DNA from: Peribacillus sp. FSL P2-0133
GTDB taxonomy: Bacteria > Bacillota > Bacilli > Bacillales > DSM-1321
Direction of reading: 5' to 3'
DNA: 64,000 nucleotides
Assembly: GCF_037975445.1 (NCBI RefSeq)
Contig: NZ_CP150254.1
Coordinates: forward strand, 1,362,001 to 1,426,000
Part shown: piece by piece, positions 33,453 through 41,267 of the stretch
Numbering within the stretch: position 1 is the stretch's first letter
How the letters are laid out: every line of letters begins with the position of its first letter
Notes under the pieces: generated by a model
The model's database searches: none
The model's input: the letters and a program-made list of their open reading frames with translations, nothing else
What the model was told of the DNA's origin: nothing
Position numbers and translations under genes: made by a program

Positions 33453-34137
33453 ACTTTCCAGTCTTCCGGAATTCATGTTCCCAAGCTTGACCCAGGTTTT
33501 GGAAACTCTGTTTAATGGACTGATGAGCGGACAAATAACTGAAGCCATCGCAAAAAGCCTTGGCCGTATCCTGATCGGCTTTACGATTGCCATTATAGTA
33601 GGTCTAATATTAGGATATTTCATTTGGCGCTTTAAATTGGTTGAAGACACTTTAGGATTCGTCGTGACGGCATTACAGTCCATCCCGAGTATCGTGTGGT
33701 TCCCTTTAGCGATCATTTGGTTTGGATTGAATGATTTTTCGATTCTCTTTATTGTCACCATCGGCGCAACTTGGACGATGACGGTTAATGCAACAAGTGG
33801 TTTTCGGAATGTACCCCAGTTGTATCAGCGGGTTGCCAAAACATATGGATCGACCGGGTTTCATTTTCTTCGCACCGTGATTTTACCAGCATCCGTCCCG
33901 CAAATAATATCCGGTCTCCGAATTGCATGGGCCTTTTCCTGGCGTGCACTGATGGCAGGTGAATTACTTGGCGGGGGAGGCGGTCTTGGACAATTGCTGG
34001 AAATGGGCAGATCACTGGGACAAATGGATTTGGTCATCTCCGTGATGATCATCATCGCAATCATCGGAACAATCGTGGATAATGTTGTCTTTTCCCGCCT
34101 TGAACGTAATGTTCAACTGAAATGGGGAGTGAAGTAA
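33385..34137 (+). CDS. ssuC: ABC transporter permease, SsuC/TauC type
   Basis: Inner membrane permease of 250 residues with about six helices. The cytoplasmic EAA-like loop reads Ala-Lys-Thr-Tyr-Gly-Ser-Thr-Gly...Val-Ile-Leu-Pro-Ala-Ser-Val-Pro-Gln-Ile, as in SsuC. GGAGGAAATGGGGA precedes the ATG, inside the end of the ATPase gene. It is the second gene of the operon. Confidence 0.88.
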   Translation: MITALRRIIFIAMIAGIWEVTSRLSSLPEFMFPSLTQVLETLFNGLMSGQITEAIAKSLGRILIGFTIAIIVGLILGYFIWRFKLVEDTLGFVVTALQSIPSIVWFPLAIIWFGLNDFSILFIVTIGATWTMTVNATSGFRNVPQLYQRVAKTYGSTGFHFLRTVILPASVPQIISGLRIAWAFSWRALMAGELLGGGGGLGQLLEMGRSLGQMDLVISVMIIIAIIGTIVDNVVFSRLERNVQLKWGVK

Positions 34138-34178
34138 CGGTAGTTTAATAAAATAATAGTTCAAAAGGAGAGAAAAAT

Positions 34179-35195
34179 ATGCTGAAAAAATCATTTTTTG
34201 CCCTTATTCTGTCTGTGTTGTTAATCGGAATAGTAAGCGGATGCACTCAATCCAGCAGCAATGATGAAGAAGGAGAAGGTTCAGGGGGGAAAACCGTGAA
34301 AATTGGATATTTTCCTAACTTAACCCACAGTGCAACGATCATTGCCCTCGAAAAAGGCTTTTTCGAAGAAGAGTTCGGTAAAGATGTTAAGATTGAAACC
34401 AAAACAGTGGCCAATGGCGGATTATTCATGGAAGCAATGGCTACAAACGCCATTGATGTCGGAACGGTCGGGCCTGGTCCATTGCTTAACTTTTACGTAA
34501 AAAACCCTGAATACCACTTGATCTCCGGGGCTGTTAATGGAGGTGCCGTACTTGTGGCTAGCGAGGGCAGCAAAGTTAAGGATTTAAAAGATTTGGGCGG
34601 TAAAAAGGTAGCGATTCCCGTCATTGGAAGCACACAGGATGTCATGCTTAGGAAGGCCCTTCAAGATGTTGACTTAAAACCGACTACGAATGGGGGGACA
34701 GTTGAGCTGTATGCGGCGGCACCTGCTGACACAACCGCCCTTTTTGTCCAAAAATCTGTCGATGCAGCAGCAACTCAGGAACCATGGGGTTATGTATTGG
34801 AAAACCAGGCAAAAGGAAAGTTATTGCTTGACTGGGATCAATTTGCATGGGGGAAAGACTCACCTAACACGGTAGTGGCTGCAAGCCAGAAGTTCTTGGA
34901 TAAAAAGGGGCTCGCTGCTTCCTATTTGAAAGCGCATGAAAAAGCGGTGAAGTTTATACAAGACAACCCTGAAGAAAGCCAAGAATTGGTTATTAAGCAT
35001 TTGAAGGAACTGACTGGAAAAGAATTAAGTAAAGAAGAAGTGGCTTCAGCATTTTCACGCCTTGAAGTGACAACTGAAGTTAATGAGCAAGTCATTCAGG
35101 AAATGGCAGACATAAGCAAAGAAGCTGGTTATATTCCTAGCAATGATATAAAAGGCATGATCGATTTATCAATTCTTGAAGAAGTGTCCAAATAA
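34179..35195 (+). CDS. ssuA: Substrate-binding lipoprotein, SsuA/TauA type
   Basis: Extracytoplasmic binding protein of 338 residues. The lipoprotein signal peptide ends in Ile-Val-Ser-Gly-Cys (Cys22) followed by an acidic/Ser linker. The mature part starts Val-Lys-Ile-Gly-Tyr-Phe-Pro-Asn-Leu-Thr-His, a pattern typical of the SsuA/ThiY/NMT1 fold, and has Gly-Thr-Val-Gly-Pro-Gly-Pro. AAAGGAGAG precedes the ATG. With the ATPase and permease it forms a complete importer for an aliphatic sulfonate or similar compound. The ligand is inferred from class only. Confidence 0.88.
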   Translation: MLKKSFFALILSVLLIGIVSGCTQSSSNDEEGEGSGGKTVKIGYFPNLTHSATIIALEKGFFEEEFGKDVKIETKTVANGGLFMEAMATNAIDVGTVGPGPLLNFYVKNPEYHLISGAVNGGAVLVASEGSKVKDLKDLGGKKVAIPVIGSTQDVMLRKALQDVDLKPTTNGGTVELYAAAPADTTALFVQKSVDAAATQEPWGYVLENQAKGKLLLDWDQFAWGKDSPNTVVAASQKFLDKKGLAASYLKAHEKAVKFIQDNPEESQELVIKHLKELTGKELSKEEVASAFSRLEVTTEVNEQVIQEMADISKEAGYIPSNDIKGMIDLSILEEVSK

Positions 35196-35202
35196 ATTGA
35201 AA

Positions 35203-35243
35203 CAAGCAAGCGCCTCAGCCACCCTGGCTTTGGCGCTTTTTTT
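35203..35243 (+). terminator. Terminator after the ssu-type operon
   Basis: AAGCGCC...GGCGCTT hairpin with an inner AGCCA/TGGCT stem, then seven T. Confidence 0.8.
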
Positions 35244-35329
35244 GTAATCAGGTCAAGGCAGAATTATTTCATCGTATTGCGCCTGGGATTATAATCATAC
35301 ACATACCACGGCAGGTCATGAACTCCCTG

Positions 35330-36268
35330 TTATGGGCAGACTTGATCCAATGCTTGGATAACATGATCAACCTCGTCCCAGGAATGGATGGTAGCGCCTG
35401 AAGCCAGTGAATGTCCTCCACCATTGAATTGACGTGCGACTGAAGCGATGGGAATATTACGTGAACGTATCCTGACACGGATTTCAGAAGGATATTCGAT
35501 GAAGAAAACCCAGATTTTATTGCCCCTGACACTTGATAGCGTATTAACTAAATTCGAAGCTTCAATTCGATCCACACCATACATATTTAACAGATCCTCC
35601 GTAATAATGAAGTAAGCTACCCCTTTTTCGGTTACATTGAAGCTCATGAGAATGTCTGTTTGAAGTCTTGAAGCGTTTTTCGTCTTTATATTAAGGCTGT
35701 TATGGATTCTTTCTGGATGAATATTATAAGTTCTTAAGTGCGAAACCATTTTTAATGTCCTTGGAGTTGTATTCCCATTCATGAAATTACCTGTATCACT
35801 AAGTATTCCTGTATAAAATGATTTAGCCGCTTCTTTATTCATGATAAAGCCTTCTGGAAATTCCAATAATAAATCAACAAGCATTTCACTGGCAGAGCTA
35901 TAAGAGGGGTCGACCCAAGAAAGATCACCAAATTGCTCATAATCGGGGTGGTGGTCAATTTTGATTAGCATGTCCCCGTGATCATATCGGGAATCACTGA
36001 TCCGTGAAATGTTGGCAGTATCACAAACAATCACTAAGGCACCTTTGTATTTGTTATCGGAAATGACATCCATATCACCAATGAATAGAAGCTTATCCAC
36101 TTCTTCGCCTACCGCATAGACTTCTTTAGAAGGATAGGAATGCTTCAATAGCTTCTTTAAACCGATTTGTGATCCCAATGCATCCGGGTCCGGATTAACA
36201 TGGCGATGAATGATGATTGTTTGGTATTTCTTGATAGCTTCGATTATTTCCGCTTTTTTATTGTCCAT
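35330..36268 (-). CDS. nrnA: NrnA-type DHH phosphoesterase (nanoRNase/pAp phosphatase)
   Basis: DHH-DHHA1 protein of 312 residues that degrades very short RNAs and 3'-phosphoadenosine-5'-phosphate. Motif I His-Val-Asn-Pro-Asp-Pro-Asp-Ala-Leu-Gly-Ser is at residues 23-33, motif III Asp-His-His-Pro near 107-110, and the DHHA1 signature Gly-Gly-Gly-His-Ser-Leu-Ala-Ser-Gly-Ala near 288. The length equals B. subtilis YtqI/NrnA (313). The ATG follows AAAGGAGATGG. It may be the true nrnA or a paralogue, since its neighbourhood differs from ytqI's. It would also recycle pAp made in sulfate assimilation. Confidence 0.88.
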   Translation of the reverse strand: MDNKKAEIIEAIKKYQTIIIHRHVNPDPDALGSQIGLKKLLKHSYPSKEVYAVGEEVDKLLFIGDMDVISDNKYKGALVIVCDTANISRISDSRYDHGDMLIKIDHHPDYEQFGDLSWVDPSYSSASEMLVDLLLEFPEGFIMNKEAAKSFYTGILSDTGNFMNGNTTPRTLKMVSHLRTYNIHPERIHNSLNIKTKNASRLQTDILMSFNVTEKGVAYFIITEDLLNMYGVDRIEASNLVNTLSSVRGNKIWVFFIEYPSEIRVRIRSRNIPIASVARQFNGGGHSLASGATIHSWDEVDHVIQALDQVCP

Positions 36269-36723
36269 ATCGCCATCTCCTTTTAAACTTTCCTTTTCTA
36301 CCGAGCGATAATTGATAGTATGAAAAATTCATATATTGACAGTTATGCATATTCAATCATCACATGCCTCACGAATAAAGGCAATTTCCGATTACTCTGG
36401 ATTGAGGGGTGTATTTTTATATTAAACGGGAAGTATGCTAAAGAGTATAATAGTGGATGTAATGAAAACACCTGAACGAAATTATTGCAAAATTCAAAAA
36501 ACTGGACTATACTTAATTTACCAAACCGATGACAGCAAGTTACCTTGCTGCATGGCCGGCTTGTCATAAAACTGGAATCCATAAAAATTGACTTGGTTCA
36601 CTTGATCTTCCTTTGCAGGAAGACAGTTCGTGGATAAGGGTCAGTGAAACATTCAATGTAATGACATTGTTGGTTTTACTGGCTCTTTTTTGTGTATCCT
36701 GACAGTTTGAAAGGGGTGATGAT
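36269..36723. other. Intergenic region upstream of the CoA-transferase operon
   Basis: About 450 bases with no convincing gene; a leftward 79-codon frame lacks a usable start region. It should hold the divergent nrnA and CoA-transferase promoters; the latter may be near TTGTGTATCCTGACA around 36,690. Confidence 0.4.
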
Positions 36724-37911
36724 ATGAATGGAGCTTTGGAAGGAGTCAGGATTATCGATGTATCCCGTGTTTTGGCGGGGCCGTTTTGTTCAATGATTCT
36801 CGGTGATTTGGGTGCCGAGGTTATTAAAATCGAGCATCATGAGTCAGGGGATGAAACGAGAGGATGGGGTCCGCCATTCGCCCAAGGAGAAAGCGCTTAC
36901 TATTTATGTGCCAATCGAAATAAGCAAAGCATGACCTTGAATTTAAAGTCGGAACAAGGGAAAGAGATCTTCCGAAAGTTGGTGTATTCAGGGGATATAG
37001 TGATTCAAAATTTCAAGACGGGCACGTTGGAGAAACTGGGGTTAGGCTATGAGGATTTAAAGGAATGCAACCCCAAACTGATCATGGCCTCGATTACGGG
37101 ATTTGGTTTAACCGGACCTTATAAAGATTTGCCTGGCTATGATTATATCATTCAAGCGATGAGTGGTTTGATGAGCATCACAGGAGAAAAAGATGGAAGC
37201 CCCGTGAAGGTCGGGGTGGCCATAGCTGACATATTGACTGGCTTGTATACATGCATTGGCATTTTATCCGCTTTGCATCATAGGGATAAAGCGGGGGAAG
37301 GACAGGAAATTGATATTTCGTTAATGGATTGCCAGGTTTCTTCATTGGTGAATGTCGCCAGCAACTATTTATTCAGTGGCCAGACCCCTGAACGAATGGG
37401 AAACCAACATCCCAATATCGTTCCATACCAAACGTTCCGGACAAGTGATGGGGAGCTTGTTGTGGCTGTAGGAAATGATGATCAGTTCAGGAGGTTTTCA
37501 GCCGTTATAGGCAGACCTGATTTAGCCGAGCAGGAACAGTTTAAGCATAATGAAAAACGTTTGCTGAACAAGGAAGGATTAATACCGATAATAGAGGATT
37601 TGTTGAAAGGAAAGACAAAGAAAGAATGGAAAAGGCTATTTGATGATGCAGGGATACCCAATGGTCCGATCAATGATATCGCAGAGATGTTCGAGGACCC
37701 GCAAATCATCGCAAGAGGCATGTTGGTGAACATAGAACATCCCACAATCGAAGATCTTAGAGTGACGGGATCGCCACTGAACCTTTCAAAAACGCCGGTT
37801 ACGATGAGAAAGCATCCGCCACTGTATGGTGAGCATACCGGTTCCATTTTGGCTGAAATTGGATATAGTCCAGACCAAATAAGCAAATTCAAGGAAAATA
37901 AAATTATTTAG
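36724..37911 (+). CDS. CoA transferase, CaiB/BaiF family (class III)
   Basis: Moves CoA between an acyl-CoA donor and a carboxylic acid. The 395-residue protein has the family start Leu-Glu-Gly-Val-Arg-Ile-Ile-Asp-Val-Ser-Arg-Val-Leu-Ala-Gly-Pro-Phe, the Asn-Lys-Gln-Ser region, and the catalytic Asp in Ser-Leu-Met-Asp-Cys-Gln at about residue 202. GAAAGGGGTGAT lies before the ATG. It is 11 bases from an acyl-CoA dehydrogenase and shares an operon with it and a DUF3870 gene. Activation of a dicarboxylic acid such as glutarate would fit, but crotonobetaine-type chemistry is also possible. Confidence 0.88.
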   Translation: MNGALEGVRIIDVSRVLAGPFCSMILGDLGAEVIKIEHHESGDETRGWGPPFAQGESAYYLCANRNKQSMTLNLKSEQGKEIFRKLVYSGDIVIQNFKTGTLEKLGLGYEDLKECNPKLIMASITGFGLTGPYKDLPGYDYIIQAMSGLMSITGEKDGSPVKVGVAIADILTGLYTCIGILSALHHRDKAGEGQEIDISLMDCQVSSLVNVASNYLFSGQTPERMGNQHPNIVPYQTFRTSDGELVVAVGNDDQFRRFSAVIGRPDLAEQEQFKHNEKRLLNKEGLIPIIEDLLKGKTKKEWKRLFDDAGIPNGPINDIAEMFEDPQIIARGMLVNIEHPTIEDLRVTGSPLNLSKTPVTMRKHPPLYGEHTGSILAEIGYSPDQISKFKENKII

Positions 37912-37922
37912 GAGGAATTTTA

Positions 37923-39131
37923 ATGATGAATTTCGAATTAACAGAAGAGCAGCAAAGTGTGAAAAAAGTGGTAAGGAAATTTGTGGATAAGGAAATTATC
38001 CCATACATTCAAGAGTGGGATAGGCAAGGTCAATTCCAGCCGCATATTTTAAAAAGGTTAGCGGAATTACAGTTGATGGGCGTTTGTATACCCGAAGAGT
38101 ATGGTGGAGTCGGAATGGATTATAATACCCTTGCCATCGTTTGTGAAGAGCTGGAGCGAGGCGATACGGCTTACCGAACTGCAGTTTCTGTACATACAGG
38201 GTTAAATAGCATGACCTTGCTGCAATGGGGGACGGAAGAACAAAAACAGAAATATTTAGTACCCCAGGCAAAAGGGATCAAGATTGGCGCTTTTGGGCTG
38301 ACTGAACCGAATGCAGGGTCTGATGTTGCGGCAATGAAATCAACAGCAAAACGTGTTGGGGACCATTATATCTTGAACGGGTCAAAAACATGGATTTCGC
38401 TCTGTGATTATGCAGATCATTTCCTCATTTTCGCCAAGACGGATCATGATGCCGGTTCAAGGGGAATCACTGCTTTTATTGTGGAACGGACTTTCGAGGG
38501 AGTGGAGTCGAAAGCCATTAAAGGGAAATTAGGAATTCGTGCCGGGAATACAGGCGAAATCTTTTTAACGGATGTAAAAGTTCCGGTCGAGAATAGGCTT
38601 GGTGAAGAAGGTGAGGGCTTTAAAATTTCCATGTCGGCATTGGACAGCGGCCGGTTTACAGTGGCCGCAGGTGCTGTAGGGTTAATAGAAGCAAGCCTGG
38701 AAGCAAGCTTGAAGTATTGCCATGAACGAAGTACATTCGGAAAAGAGATTGGCAGGCATCAGCTCGTTCAACAGATGATTGCCAAGATGACCGCAAATTT
38801 AGAGATTTCCAGATTGCTGGTCTTTAAAGCGGGTACCTTGAAAAATCAAGGAACAAGGAATACGAAGGAAACATCACTTGCAAAGTGGATATCATGTAAT
38901 GCTGCTAACGAAGCGGCCAATGATGCTGTTCAAATTCATGGTGCCTACGGCTACTCGGATGAATATCCAGTGGAACGTTTTCTGCGGAATTCAAAAGCCC
39001 CGGTCATTTACGAAGGAACCCGTGAGATTCATACTGTAATGCAGGGCGAATACGCACTTGGCTACAGACAAGATAAAGAGCTTCGTAAGCAATTGCCTGC
39101 ATGGCCCTTCGAGCAAGTTTCCGTCCATTAA
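37923..39131 (+). CDS. Acyl-CoA dehydrogenase
   Basis: FAD-dependent acyl-CoA dehydrogenase of 402 residues. The Gly-Leu-Thr-Glu-Pro-Asn-Ala-Gly-Ser-Asp and Trp-Ile-Ser flavin-binding blocks are intact, and the catalytic base is Glu364 in Tyr-Glu-Gly-Thr-Arg-Glu-Ile-His, the position shared by short-chain and glutaryl-CoA dehydrogenases. GGAGGAATTTTA precedes the ATG. Coupled to the CoA transferase it would oxidise the newly made acyl-CoA, for instance glutaryl-CoA to crotonyl-CoA. The substrate is an inference. Confidence 0.9.
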   Translation: MMNFELTEEQQSVKKVVRKFVDKEIIPYIQEWDRQGQFQPHILKRLAELQLMGVCIPEEYGGVGMDYNTLAIVCEELERGDTAYRTAVSVHTGLNSMTLLQWGTEEQKQKYLVPQAKGIKIGAFGLTEPNAGSDVAAMKSTAKRVGDHYILNGSKTWISLCDYADHFLIFAKTDHDAGSRGITAFIVERTFEGVESKAIKGKLGIRAGNTGEIFLTDVKVPVENRLGEEGEGFKISMSALDSGRFTVAAGAVGLIEASLEASLKYCHERSTFGKEIGRHQLVQQMIAKMTANLEISRLLVFKAGTLKNQGTRNTKETSLAKWISCNAANEAANDAVQIHGAYGYSDEYPVERFLRNSKAPVIYEGTREIHTVMQGEYALGYRQDKELRKQLPAWPFEQVSVH

Positions 39132-39151
39132 CTATAGATAGAGGAGATCAG

Positions 39152-39466
39152 ATGATGAACACATACCTTATTGCAGGGCATGCAAAACTTCCACAAGGGA
39201 TGGCAGCGAGAAATATATATGATTCCATCACGATCACGGTAGAGCTTGACTTTAAATATGGCGTAATAGTCGAAGCTTCCTGTACACTTGCTACAGAACA
39301 TGGCAGGGAATTCATTCGTCAACTGCTACGCGGTTATTGCCTGAAAGATGGTATCGAAGAATTGATTGATCGTGTGCAAATGCATTATCGTGGGAAGGCC
39401 GGTCAAGCCATTCAAGCAGGGTTGAAGGATGTGTATGCACAGTTCGAATTGGTCTCCGTTAAATAA
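39152..39466 (+). CDS. DUF3870 protein, 104 aa
   Basis: A small soluble protein beginning Thr-Tyr-Leu-Ile-Ala-Gly-His-Ala-Lys-Leu-Pro-Gln-Gly-Met-Ala-Ala, the DUF3870 pattern, followed by two strands around Ile-Thr-Ile-Thr-Val-Glu-Leu and Val-Ile-Val-Glu-Ala-Ser-Cys-Thr-Leu-Ala. I take the ATG that follows GAGGAG at six bases; the frame is open 17 codons further, inside the dehydrogenase gene. Genes of this type often lie next to CoA transferases and acyl-CoA dehydrogenases. The function is unknown. Confidence 0.82.
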   Translation: MMNTYLIAGHAKLPQGMAARNIYDSITITVELDFKYGVIVEASCTLATEHGREFIRQLLRGYCLKDGIEELIDRVQMHYRGKAGQAIQAGLKDVYAQFELVSVK

Positions 39467-39478
39467 GCGAAACTTGAA

Positions 39479-39516
39479 GGATCCTACCGTATGTAAAAGG
39501 GTAGGATCCTTTTTTA
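39479..39516 (+). terminator. Terminator of the CoA-transferase operon
   Basis: GGATCCTACC and GGTAGGATCC arms, 11-base loop, then T-run. Confidence 0.9.
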
Positions 39517-39678
39517 TAGATTCAGGTTCATGGCAAATAAATGATGGAGCTGCGGATTTTATGAAAATATTAGTGAACTGATTTTAACCCGCTGCCGGTT
39601 TCGCTTGAACAGGAACTTATGCTGGAGTTGGACCAAATGTTCATTCTTAGGCAACTGTAGAGAGGTGCTAAATCATTC

Positions 39679-39759
39679 ATGGATGAATATTTTAAAATAA
39701 ATCTTTTGCTATTAATAAGTATTTTAATAGTGGTTGGAATAGCGGTAGAATATTTATAG
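39679..39759 (+). CDS. Possible 26-aa membrane peptide
   Basis: ATG, 26 codons, TAG. Residues 8-25 form one strongly hydrophobic helix (Leu-Leu-Leu-Leu-Ile-Ser-Ile-Leu-Ile-Val-Val) with an acidic N-terminus. A GAGGTG lies 11 bases before the start, somewhat far. It could be a small membrane protein or chance. Confidence 0.3.
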   Translation: MDEYFKINLLLLISILIVVGIAVEYL

Positions 39760-39904
39760 CTAAAGCATTGTTTGATATTTTGCGACCAATTGGCTAGTAG
39801 TTCTCAATCGTTAGCAAACCATATTTTTAAAACAAAACTTGGTTATACTACATGACTTTTTATTGTTTTATATGGAACGTTTTTTTTGAGGGGGTGTTAA
39901 ATCT

Positions 39905-40056
39905 TGAACGTTGAATTCCACTCCAGGTACTCGCTTTCCGCGGGCGGTCCCGGGAGCCTCCTCGGCGCTTTTTGCGCCTGTGGGGTCTCCCCTGGACGCG
40001 CTTTTCCCGCAGGAGTCTCGCACACCCGCTCCAATCAACTTTGTTTTAAAAATTTA
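39905..40056 (+). repeat. Dispersed GC-rich repeat, family A, copy 1
   Basis: Starts TGAACGTTGAATTCCACTCC and contains CGCTTTCCGCGGGCGGTCC, a GC-rich inverted stretch, GCAGGAGTCTCGCA and a CTCCAATCAACTTTG end. The pattern CTTTCCGCGGGCG...CCCGCAGGAGTCT...CCAATCAACTTTG is one I know as a frequent intergenic repeat in Bacillaceae genomes. A second copy follows at about 40,361. A 76-codon open frame through it is a by-product of high GC. Confidence 0.8.
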
Positions 40057-40089
40057 GATAGAAAGCCTTTTGTCTACAAAAAGGGGGGG

Positions 40090-40345
40090 AATGGTCTCAT
40101 CCCGAATCCCTTTCATGATTTTACTGATGGATGATTACCATAATTTAAAAACAAGACTTGATTAAGACTAGGTTACACTTTATGGTTTTTTCCTGTTTTA
40201 TAAAACGCTTACTAAATTGAAGAAATTTGCGACACTCCTGCCGAATAACTGGCTAGCCGAGACCCCCCGGGCGCTTGCTTTGATGAGGCTTGGCAGACAG
40301 TCGGCAAAGGGAGCGGATTTCTGAAATCAAGCCAGAACTTTTCCT
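40090..40345 (+). repeat. Dispersed repeat, family B, copy 2 (inverted relative to copy 1)
   Basis: Read on the minus strand it repeats the blocks of 16,134-16,312: GCCGACTG-CTGCCAAGCCTC, TTCGGCAGGAGTGTCG, AAATTTCTTC, TAAAACAGGAAAAA, CATAAAGTGTAA-CTAGTCTTAA, and TTCGGGATGAGACCA. It lies directly between the two family A copies, so the block 39,905-40,475 is a repeat cluster. Confidence 0.75.
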
Positions 40346-40360
40346 GTGGGTTTGTAAAAT

Positions 40361-40475
40361 TTGAACGTTTTTTGCACGTAGGGCACCCGCTTTCCGCGGG
40401 CGGTCCGAGAGCTCTTCGGCGTTTATCCCGCAGGTGTCTAGGACCTTCCGTTCCAATCACTTTGTTTTTGTCTAC
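40361..40475 (+). repeat. Dispersed GC-rich repeat, family A, copy 2
   Basis: Shares TTGAACGTT at its start, then CGCTTTCCGCGGGCGGTCC, a shorter interior, CCCGCAGGTGTCT and CCAATCACTTTG with the copy at 39,905. Confidence 0.8.
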
Positions 40476-40564
40476 TAAGTCCACTGTCATTATAAATGGC
40501 AGTGTTTTTTATTGTTTAAGGAACGGGACATTTGACTGGATTTAACGATCGTGATAATTTTAAA

Positions 40565-40608
40565 AACACAAAACTCGCCCCTACCTATAGGACGAGTTTG
40601 TGTTTTTT
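40565..40608. terminator. Terminator beyond the cotG-like gene
   Basis: ACACAAAACTCG-CCCCTACCTATAGG-ACGAGTTTGTGT hairpin with A-run on one side and T-run on the other; it can work in both directions. Confidence 0.7.
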
Positions 40609-40685
40609 TATAGAAATTGGACTTTAAAGTAAAGCTTAATATCTAGTAAAAAAATATTGTTGTACATTAAAACGGTACCATGAAA

Positions 40686-41120
40686 CTAGAAGCACCTTCT
40701 CCGTCTATTGCGAAAGTTATTGCCGCAAAGCCAACTGCAGTGGTTGGACGAACAACGGTTTCTGTTGGAGCGCCTTTGTCTGCTGCAAGTGGACCTCCTC
40801 CTGCTAGTGCGTCTTTGCGTGCTGCAAGTGGACCTCCTCCTGCTAGTGCGCCTTTGCGTACTGAAAGTGGACCTCCTCCTGCTAGTGCGCCTTTGCGTGC
40901 TGCAAGTGGACCCCCTCCTGCTAGTGCGTCTTTGCATGTTGCGAGTGGACCTCCTCCTGCTAGTGCGACGTTTAGTGTTTCTGCGGGAAGTTCGCCTATT
41001 ATTGTTTTTTTTACGTGAAGAACGGCCTTTTGAACATGGGTCATTATACATGAAATCGCCTAACCCGAAGGAATTGGCTCTATCCACCGCATTTTGAATA
41101 TTTCGAATGATGTCAGACAT
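40686..41120 (-). CDS. cotG: CotG-like Arg/Ser/Thr-rich repeat spore coat protein
   Basis: The 144-residue protein starts Met-Ser-Asp-Ile-Ile-Arg-Asn-Ile-Gln-Asn-Ala-Val, then Gly-Leu-Gly-Asp-Phe-Met-Tyr, Pro-Cys-Ser-Lys-Gly-Arg-Ser, the layout of the CotG N-terminus (Ser-Asp-Ile-Glu-Glu-Ala-Val; Gly-Leu-Lys-Asp-Tyr-Leu-Tyr). It continues into five 13-residue repeats of the type RRTSRRRSTCSTQ and a Cys/Arg/Asn tail. AAAGGGGGAT precedes the ATG. It is divergent from cotH, as cotG is in B. subtilis, where CotH phosphorylates CotG on such Ser residues. Four other frames are open through the repeat, but only this one has the start and family signature. Confidence 0.82.
   Translation of the reverse strand: MSDIIRNIQNAVDRANSFGLGDFMYNDPCSKGRSSRKKNNNRRTSRRNTKRRTSRRRSTRNMQRRTSRRGSTCSTQRRTSRRRSTFSTQRRTSRRRSTCSTQRRTSRRRSTCSRQRRSNRNRCSSNHCSWLCGNNFRNRRRRCF
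40782..40976 (-). repeat. Five tandem 39-bp repeats inside the cotG-like gene
   Basis: Units of 39 bases begin at 40,782, 40,821, 40,860, 40,899 and 40,938 and differ at a few positions. Each encodes 13 residues in the coding frame. Unit count may vary between strains. Confidence 0.95.
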
Positions 41121-41267
41121 ATTTATATATCCCCCTTTCTATACGTTAAACTATGCGCTTGTACGTAATATGCCAGAGATAATAGCACAATTTTTAATAA
41201 AAATTTGTTTTTGGTGACATCCCTCGCTTTTTTTCATAATTTAGTATGAAAGTGAAAGGGAAGTGAA

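Noticed and set aside
36343-36582. Leftward 79-codon open frame between nrnA and the CoA transferase
   Set aside because: No convincing binding site or conserved features; probably fortuitous.
39904-40134. 76-codon open frame in repeat family A
   Set aside because: It lies wholly inside the GC-rich repeat; open frames follow from base composition.
40782-40976. CRISPR array
   Set aside because: The five 39-base units are contiguous without spacers and lie in a coding frame.
40667-41097. Ala-Gly-Gly-Gly-Pro-Leu and Pro/Leu-rich repeat proteins in other frames of the cotG-like gene
   Set aside because: No family-like N-terminus and no binding site comparable to AAAGGGGGAT of the CotG-like frame; they are shadows of the 39-base repeat.
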